A stretch of 35,788 bases of DNA from JBBKWQ01 sp037969115 (GTDB lineage: Bacteria; Actinomycetota; Acidimicrobiia; Acidimicrobiales; Ilumatobacteraceae): positions 1 to 35,788 of the forward strand of contig JBBKWQ010000185.1 in assembly GCA_037969115.1 (NCBI GenBank), in the 5' to 3' direction. Positions 30,943 through 35,788 of the stretch are shown here, piece by piece. How positions within the stretch are numbered: position 1 is the stretch's first letter; each line of letters opens with the position of its first letter. The notes below the pieces were generated by a model that saw only the letters and a list, made by a program, of their open reading frames with translations, was not told where the DNA came from and did no database searches. A program made the position numbers and the translations under genes.

Positions 30943-32760
30943 GTGGATCTGTCGCCCGAGATGTGTGCTGCTGGCCGAGAACTCACCGAGCCTCGATTGT
31001 CGCCCGACGGCGACGATATTGCGTTCGTGGTGCGATGGGGCTCGGGCACCGCGATCGTGCTGGTACCCGCCGTCGGTGGACCGGAACGGATTCTGACAGC
31101 CGGCCCCACTCCGGTTGCCGGCAGAGGCATGTCGGGTGGCTGTTTCGACTGGCTCCCCGACGGCACGGGGGTGGTGTACGCAGCGACCGACGGAGAACTG
31201 TGGCTGCAACCCGCGCCGGGAGGTGTTCCCCGTCGACTCACCCAACAGGGCCGTGCTGCGCAGGCGCCGGTGGTGGCGCCCGATGGCACGTTCGTCGTCT
31301 ATGTCGTCGATCAGGCCGAGATCTGGCGTTGCTGGGTCGATCGGGTCGTCGCGGCCGAACGGCTCGACGACGGCACCGCCGACTTCTGTTTCGATCCGTT
31401 CGTCACCCAGCTGGAATCGACCGCTCTCTGGACCGCCTGGAACGTTCCCGACATGCCGTGGGATGCGGCCCGCGTCGGTGTGTACGAGTTCGAAACCGGA
31501 CGAGTTGGGGAGTTCGTCGGTGCCACGTCGGTTCACCAACCCCGCACCTTGCCCGATGGCCGCGGCCTCGGGGTGCGCGACGACCACGGATGGCTGAACG
31601 TGTGGGTGGGCGACGAACCGCTCGTCGACGAGCCGTTCGAGCACGCCGGGCCGACGTGGGGTTTCGGCCAGCGCTCGTACGAGGCGTCGCCGGACGGATC
31701 ACTCATCGCGTTCACACGGAACGAGCACGGGTTCGGTCGTCTCTGCGTCGCCGACGTATCGACCGGAGCAGTCACCGAAGTCGCGCGTGGTGTTCATGGC
31801 CATCTCACGTGGCGCGGGAGCCGTCTGGCTGCAATCCGCTCTGGTGCCAGCACCCCGACCCAGATCGTCGTGTACGACGGTGCCGGCAGCACCGTCGCCG
31901 ATCGGTCGTGGACCCGCACGGTCATCGCCGTCGGTCCGGTGAGCGGGTGGGAAGCAGCCGATCTGCCGGAGCCCGAACTCGTCGAGCTCGACCTCGACCT
32001 CGACACAGCCGACCCTGCCGTGACGCTGCACGCCCGCCGGTACGTCGCGGGGCAGGGGCGAACGATCTGCTGGATCCATGGCGGACCGACCGATCAGTGG
32101 CAGGTCGAGTTCTTGCCACGCGTCGCGTACTGGTGGGCGCAGGGCTGGGACATCCTCGTGCCCGACCCGCGCGGCACCACCGGACATGGGCGCGACTATC
32201 AGCAGGCGTTGCGGGGTGGTTGGGGCAAACTCGACGTCGACGACACCGCATCCGTGCTCCGTCATTCGCACCGAGCCGGCTGGAGCACTCCGGAACGGAC
32301 GGTGGTGATGGGAGGATCGTCCGGCGGGCTCACCACGCTCGGCCTACTCGGCCTCCAACCCGGACTCGCTGCGGGCGGTGTGGTGCTCTACCCCGTGACC
32401 GATCTGGCCGACCTGAGCGCGCGCAGCCACCGGTTCGAAGCCCACTACACCGTCTCGCTCGTGGGCCCTCTCGACGACGAGGATCTGTACCGCGAACGCT
32501 CACCCCTCAGCTACGCCGATCTCATCGACGTTCCGCTCCTCGTGATGCACGGAGACCAGGACCCCGTCGTTCCGATCGATCAGAGTGAGGCGCTCGTCGA
32601 CACGATTCGCGGCGCTGGTGGTGAGGTGACGTTCCAGGTCATGGAGGGCGAGGGCCATGGGTTCAGGTCACCGGAGCACAAGCTGCTGGAATACCGGCTC
32701 ATCGCCGACTTCCTGTCGGGTATCGTTCGGCGAGGCGACGACGAGAGGGCTGGCCAGTAG
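30943..32760 (+). CDS. S9 family peptidase (acylaminoacyl-peptidase/prolyl-oligopeptidase type)
   Basis: A 605-residue serine peptidase: an N-terminal beta-propeller (~1-360, with repeated SPDG blades such as RLSPDGDDIAFVV and EASPDGSLIAFTR) and a C-terminal alpha/beta-hydrolase. The catalytic triad is readable: Ser460 in GGSSGGL, Asp540 in HGDQDPVV and His572 in GEGHGF. The oxyanion region has WIHGGPTDQW. There is no DPP4-type Glu-Glu anchor, so acylaminoacyl-peptidase or oligopeptidase activity is more likely than dipeptidyl-peptidase. No signal peptide. The GTG start is supported by the adjacent hexamer. It is the second S9 enzyme in the window and only distantly similar to the first. Confidence 0.92.
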   Translation: MDLSPEMCAAGRELTEPRLSPDGDDIAFVVRWGSGTAIVLVPAVGGPERILTAGPTPVAGRGMSGGCFDWLPDGTGVVYAATDGELWLQPAPGGVPRRLTQQGRAAQAPVVAPDGTFVVYVVDQAEIWRCWVDRVVAAERLDDGTADFCFDPFVTQLESTALWTAWNVPDMPWDAARVGVYEFETGRVGEFVGATSVHQPRTLPDGRGLGVRDDHGWLNVWVGDEPLVDEPFEHAGPTWGFGQRSYEASPDGSLIAFTRNEHGFGRLCVADVSTGAVTEVARGVHGHLTWRGSRLAAIRSGASTPTQIVVYDGAGSTVADRSWTRTVIAVGPVSGWEAADLPEPELVELDLDLDTADPAVTLHARRYVAGQGRTICWIHGGPTDQWQVEFLPRVAYWWAQGWDILVPDPRGTTGHGRDYQQALRGGWGKLDVDDTASVLRHSHRAGWSTPERTVVMGGSSGGLTTLGLLGLQPGLAAGGVVLYPVTDLADLSARSHRFEAHYTVSLVGPLDDEDLYRERSPLSYADLIDVPLLVMHGDQDPVVPIDQSEALVDTIRGAGGEVTFQVMEGEGHGFRSPEHKLLEYRLIADFLSGIVRRGDDERAGQ

Positions 32761-32763
32761 CCT
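32758..32763 (+). promoter_or_regulatory. putative -10 hexamer overlapping the peptidase stop codon
   Basis: TAGCCT starts with the TAG stop of the S9 peptidase gene and ends 6 bases before the GTG at 32770. The downstream gene may therefore have its own leaderless transcript. Confidence 0.4.
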
Positions 32764-32769
32764 CGTCCC

Positions 32770-33543
32770 GTGGCCATTCTGAACAAGAACCGCGGGGACG
32801 ACGACGAGGAAGCGAGCGACGTCGCGGCAGGAGCGCCGCCGGCCGACTTCGAACCGAACGACCCCGACGTCGTCAAGGTGCACTACAACCTGGTCGGGTG
32901 GTCGTTCGACCAGCGTGCCGAACTGTCGGAGGCGCTCGCCGAGGCCGGGATGCCGCACGCGTGGGATGGCGAAGAACTGCTGGTCCCCGAAGACGTCGAA
33001 GCCGCCACCGACGCACTGTTCGAGCGGCTCGAGTCCGAGATCGGCCCGTTCCCCGTGTCTCTCGACGACGAGGACCAGTCGACCGAATTCGGCCTCGACG
33101 AGTGGCCACAGGCCGACCTCGACCTGCTGGAGACGTCACTGGTCGAGGCGGAGATCCCGCATCGCTGGCAGGGCAACACCGTCATCGTCGCGCAAGACGC
33201 CGAGGAGGTGGTCGACGACCTCCTCGACGCGATCGAGGCAGGCGAGGTGGCCTCGATCGACGAAGAGGCCGAAGCACCCGATGGAGCACTCCACGACCTC
33301 TTCAAATACGCCGACAAACTGGCCAGGGACCCCATCGACGGTTCGGCTCGAACCGGCTTGTTCGATCTCGTGCCCGCCCTGAGCCCCAAGGTGCCACCCT
33401 TCGGCATCACCATCGGGGCGTGGACCAGGATCGTTGGCGCAGCCGAATCGGTGATCGAGGTCTTCCATATCGACGACTACGACCCGTCCGACGTCATCGG
33501 CGCAGCTCAAGAGCTCCGCACGATGTGTCGCCCGTACGTCTGA
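32770..33543 (+). CDS. acidic protein with two internally duplicated domains
   Basis: A 257-residue acidic protein with no recognised catalytic motif. Residues 41-88 and 109-156 are clearly related: each has a Trp and hydrophobic helix, the core AGMPHAWDGEELLVPEDVE versus AEIPHRWQGNTVIVAQDAEE, and a closing helix (DALFERLE versus DDLLDAIE). The shared pattern is A-x-[IM]-P-H-x-W-x-G, followed by a strand and acidic helix. A third region (171-257) is different and mostly helical, with DLVPALSPKVPPFGITIGAW. The first ~33 residues are charged and probably disordered. Cytoplasmic by appearance. Function unknown; the unit may be a small ligand- or protein-binding module. Confidence 0.75.
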   Translation: MAILNKNRGDDDEEASDVAAGAPPADFEPNDPDVVKVHYNLVGWSFDQRAELSEALAEAGMPHAWDGEELLVPEDVEAATDALFERLESEIGPFPVSLDDEDQSTEFGLDEWPQADLDLLETSLVEAEIPHRWQGNTVIVAQDAEEVVDDLLDAIEAGEVASIDEEAEAPDGALHDLFKYADKLARDPIDGSARTGLFDLVPALSPKVPPFGITIGAWTRIVGAAESVIEVFHIDDYDPSDVIGAAQELRTMCRPYV

Positions 33544-33570
33544 CCGGGCCACCGTCAGCCAACCGTCGCG

Positions 33571-34278
33571 ATGCTGCTCGCCGAGATCGAGATCTGGCAC
33601 ACCCGTCCGACGGTGCCGACCCGGCGCGTCGCGCTCGGTCACCTCGTACTTCCGGCCGACCCGGCGCCGGGCTTCGGCGGTCTGCTCCTCGGGGCGGTGA
33701 TGGCGCGACACGTCGGCGGCGTGCACCCCGATCTCGCGCCCGACATCCACCGGTTGGTCCGTTCGGTCGAGTCGGGCGCCCGTGTTGTGCAACCTCGGCT
33801 CCGGCACCGGTATCAGGTCGATCGCCACGGCCTCTCGCACAGCACGCACCGCCTCGTCGGGGTCGGCGACGAGATCACGTTCGAGTTCGGCACCCGCGGA
33901 ACCGATCTGGCCCAGGTGCTCGGAGCGGTCTATGCGATGGAGCGCCTGGAATCCTCGAGCCGGAGGGTGATTGCTCCGCTGCTGTTGAAGGCGATGACCT
34001 GGACCGGTCCGATCGGCCCGTCGTTGATCGCTCATCTCGCCGGTTCGCAGGCATCGGGCCTGTCTGCTCTCGCCGACCCGCGGGCGTGGGCGCTCGACGT
34101 GCTCGGCTTCCCGGCCGGAACGGCTCAGCCCTCCAAACGCGAGGTCACGTTTCGATACCGTGATCGCATGCGAGCGATCCATCCCGACCATGGCGGCGAT
34201 CGTGTGCTGGCGAGTGCGGCGATCGTCGATTTGAACGAGGCCCGCCGAATCCTCACGACCAAAGGGGCGTATTCGTGA
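33571..34278 (+). CDS. protein with C-terminal J-domain-like HPD segment
   Basis: A 235-residue protein. The N-terminal ~180 residues are a predicted mixed alpha/beta region I do not recognise (LAEIEIWHTRPTVPTRRVAL; GVHPDLAPDIHRLVRSVESG; ESSSRRVIAPLLLKAMTW). The C-terminus is short but J-domain-like: a basic helix YRDRMRAIHPDHGGD with the HPD tripeptide at 204-206, then IVDLNEARRIL. HPD is the DnaK-stimulating motif of DnaJ proteins, so recruitment of Hsp70 is possible, although helix I of a full J domain is not obvious. The ATG is 28 bases after the duplicated acidic protein. The next gene overlaps it by four bases. Confidence 0.72.
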   Translation: MLLAEIEIWHTRPTVPTRRVALGHLVLPADPAPGFGGLLLGAVMARHVGGVHPDLAPDIHRLVRSVESGARVVQPRLRHRYQVDRHGLSHSTHRLVGVGDEITFEFGTRGTDLAQVLGAVYAMERLESSSRRVIAPLLLKAMTWTGPIGPSLIAHLAGSQASGLSALADPRAWALDVLGFPAGTAQPSKREVTFRYRDRMRAIHPDHGGDRVLASAAIVDLNEARRILTTKGAYS

Positions 34279-34844
34279 CCGTGCTGCTCTACCCGGGCGC
34301 CGGAACCGACTCGTCGCATCCGTCGTTGCTCGCGGCTGAGGCGATGCTCCCGGAGGGGAAGGTGGTTCGTGCCGACTTCCCGTATCGCAAGGAGGGGCGC
34401 CGGGCGCCTGACCGTGCTCCGAAACTGTTGGCAGCGATCCGTCAAGAGCTCGCCGTTCTCCCAGCTGAGCCGCTCGTCATGGGCGGTCGGTCGATGGGAG
34501 GGCGGATGTGTTCCATGATCGCCGCGGGGGTCGACGGCGAGCGGCCGCCGAGCAACCTCAAGGGTCTCGTGCTGATCTGTTATCCGCTGCACCCGCCCGG
34601 CAGACCAGACCGGCTGCGGGTCGAGCATCTCGTCGACATCGCGGTGCCCTGTCTCTTCATCTCGGGCACGAAGGACGCCTTCGGTTCACCCGACGAGCTC
34701 ACCCACTGGACATCGACGATGCCCAAGCCGGTCACACACCTGTGGATCGAGGGCCGCGGGCACGACCTCAAGGGCGCCGACTACACGATCGCCGGAGCCA
34801 TTCGCGACTTCGCGCAGCGGGTCAAGGCAATCCCTGCGACGTGA
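34275..34844 (+). CDS. small alpha/beta hydrolase (KANL3/Tex30-like)
   Basis: A 189-residue alpha/beta-hydrolase of the short KANL3/Tex30-like type. The nucleophile elbow is GGRSMGGR with Ser73; Asp134 (ISGTKDAFGSP) and His163 (GRGHDLKG) complete the triad. The N-terminal strand VLLYPGAGTDSSHPS carries the oxyanion-forming glycines. No lid domain is present, so a small soluble substrate is likely. The GTG start overlaps the stop of the J-like protein gene (GTGA), so the pair is translationally coupled. The last 23 bases overlap the 3' end of the convergent MFS gene. Confidence 0.85.
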   Translation: MTVLLYPGAGTDSSHPSLLAAEAMLPEGKVVRADFPYRKEGRRAPDRAPKLLAAIRQELAVLPAEPLVMGGRSMGGRMCSMIAAGVDGERPPSNLKGLVLICYPLHPPGRPDRLRVEHLVDIAVPCLFISGTKDAFGSPDELTHWTSTMPKPVTHLWIEGRGHDLKGADYTIAGAIRDFAQRVKAIPAT

Positions 34845-35788
34845 TGGCCTCAGGAATCTCGTCTTCGGGATTCAGGTCTTCGAGCTCGCGGTGTGCGGTC
34901 TCCGGGAAGTAGGCGAGCACGACGAACACCACGATGATCTGGCCGAGCGCCAGCATGCCCATCACGCTGCTGTAGCTCCAGTCGTCGTCGAGCAGCGCCC
35001 CGGTCGCCTGGAGTCCGAAGATGCCCCCGATCAGGGCAGTGGCCGTGAGCATGCCGGCCGCCTTCGACCTGTTGCCGGTGGGAAAGAGCTCAGAACGGTA
35101 GACCGCGAGTGCAGGGAACGCGATGCTGCCGATGAACCCACCCAGAAACGCGGTGATCGGGAGTACGACACCACCGGTCGAGTACGACACCACGATGAGG
35201 GCGGTGCCGAGCGGCAGCGTGACGGCGATGAGTCGTCGCCGGCCGCGCATGTCGGCGGTCCGCCCGCCGATGATCAGGCCGATGCCGGCCGGTGTGGCCG
35301 TGCAGAGTGTGAGGATGGCGATCTGGGTTGCAGTGAATCCCCGCACGTCCTCGAGGTAGCTGTTCTGGAAGAAGCTCGCCGGAGCGACGAACAGATTGGT
35401 GCCGACGGCCACCACGGCGAGGATGAGAAATCGGCGCCGGTCGAATGGCGGTGAGACCTGGTGCCGCGCCTCGAACCGGAGCGTTTCGGGCAACCGACGA
35501 GTGAGGTCGAATGCAACGAGGAACCAGATCGCCGTGACGATGTACACGAGTCGCCACGAACGTTCCCCGACATCGGCGAGCGGGAGCGACATCACGGCGA
35601 TCCCGGCACCGAGGCCGCTGGCCATGGCGAGGATGCTCACGGCATACGCACGGGAGTTCCTCGGCATTTCCTCGGCTGCGATGACGCCCACGAGGAAGCC
35701 GAGAGCGAGGCCGATCGGCCGGCCGGTCGCCTGCGTTGCCACGAGCGTCCACCAGCTCGGTGCGACGGCCCCCAGCATGACCACGGCG
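34822..35788 (-). CDS. MFS transporter, 5' end beyond the window
   Basis: A major facilitator superfamily permease truncated by the window edge. The 320 visible residues hold about nine hydrophobic helices; a full MFS protein has 12 (~420-450 residues), so roughly the first three helices are missing. The motif-A-like loop GGRTADMRGRRR (between helices 8 and 9 by position) is intact, as is the AVYRSELFPTGNRSKAAGML loop, typical of the sugar/aromatic-acid-transporter-like branch. A GTG at 35784 opens the frame, but the codon before it is also coding and the protein would be too short. Substrate unknown. The C-terminal 23 bases overlap the hydrolase gene on the other strand. Confidence 0.85.
   Translation of the reverse strand, partial: AVVMLGAVAPSWWTLVATQATGRPIGLALGFLVGVIAAEEMPRNSRAYAVSILAMASGLGAGIAVMSLPLADVGERSWRLVYIVTAIWFLVAFDLTRRLPETLRFEARHQVSPPFDRRRFLILAVVAVGTNLFVAPASFFQNSYLEDVRGFTATQIAILTLCTATPAGIGLIIGGRTADMRGRRRLIAVTLPLGTALIVVSYSTGGVVLPITAFLGGFIGSIAFPALAVYRSELFPTGNRSKAAGMLTATALIGGIFGLQATGALLDDDWSYSSVMGMLALGQIIVVFVVLAYFPETAHRELEDLNPEDEIPEAITSQGLP

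Noticed and set aside
30516..32588. 690-codon plus-strand frame spanning glpX and the second S9 peptidase
   Set aside because: Arg-rich translation, crosses a divergent promoter region, and is out of frame with the peptidase, which has an intact Ser/Asp/His triad.
1..35788. CRISPR arrays, tRNA/rRNA genes, phage or transposase genes
   Set aside because: No regular direct repeats with spacers, no cloverleaf-like or rRNA-like stretches and no recombinase, integrase or transposase motifs were seen.

Overview
The window is high-GC, densely packed bacterial chromosomal DNA with many GTG starts. I infer a high-GC Actinomycetota member, most likely an Acidimicrobiia/Ilumatobacter-like lineage. The reasons are the mix of fatty-acid/steroid-type catabolic genes (acyl-CoA dehydrogenase, TIGR03084-like protein, CoA ligases, SCP2-thiolase-like protein), a Glu-type RpiB, the glycosyltransferase-4 / AtpI / atp gene order known from mycobacteria, and probable leaderless promoters. 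The taxon is inferred from protein families and was not searched.

Layout. 1-7000 is acyl-CoA metabolism and transport: the 3' end of a CoA ligase, a convergent TIGR03084-like/acyl-CoA dehydrogenase pair, two DUF202 membrane proteins with a SulP transporter, and a second CoA ligase. 7066-9670 holds a decayed ornithine-cyclodeaminase-family fragment, a small membrane protein translationally coupled to an ECF sigma factor and its zinc anti-sigma factor, a spermidine-synthase-like protein and a 53-residue ORF. 9635-10512 is a YtrA-type GntR repressor with a membrane protein, under a promoter whose -10 lies inside a perfect palindrome. 10545-17255 holds a minus-strand set (nucleoside hydrolase, DPP4-like peptidase, TerB-like protein, TauE/SafE permease), a divergent lipoprotein and a thiolase-like protein.

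17325-28945 is the housekeeping core: rpiB, glyA, a MraY/WecA-like phosphoglycosyl transferase, two AtpI-type membrane proteins, then the complete F-type ATP synthase in the order a, c, b, b', delta, alpha, gamma, beta, epsilon. Downstream are an EamA permease, glpX, a second S9 peptidase, an internally duplicated acidic protein, a protein ending in a J-domain-like HPD segment, a small alpha/beta hydrolase and a truncated MFS transporter.

The most unusual object is the ATP synthase gamma subunit. After its canonical C-terminus it carries 127 extra residues: a Ser/Ala/Thr linker and a helix-hairpin-helix domain of the kind seen as tails on some NuoE and L21 proteins. The other broad signal is a recurring TANNNT-like hexamer 6-9 bases before the start codon at about a dozen genes, which suggests leaderless mRNAs. 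I see no CRISPR array, tRNA, rRNA, prophage or insertion sequence, and no gene-free stretch longer than 300 bases.
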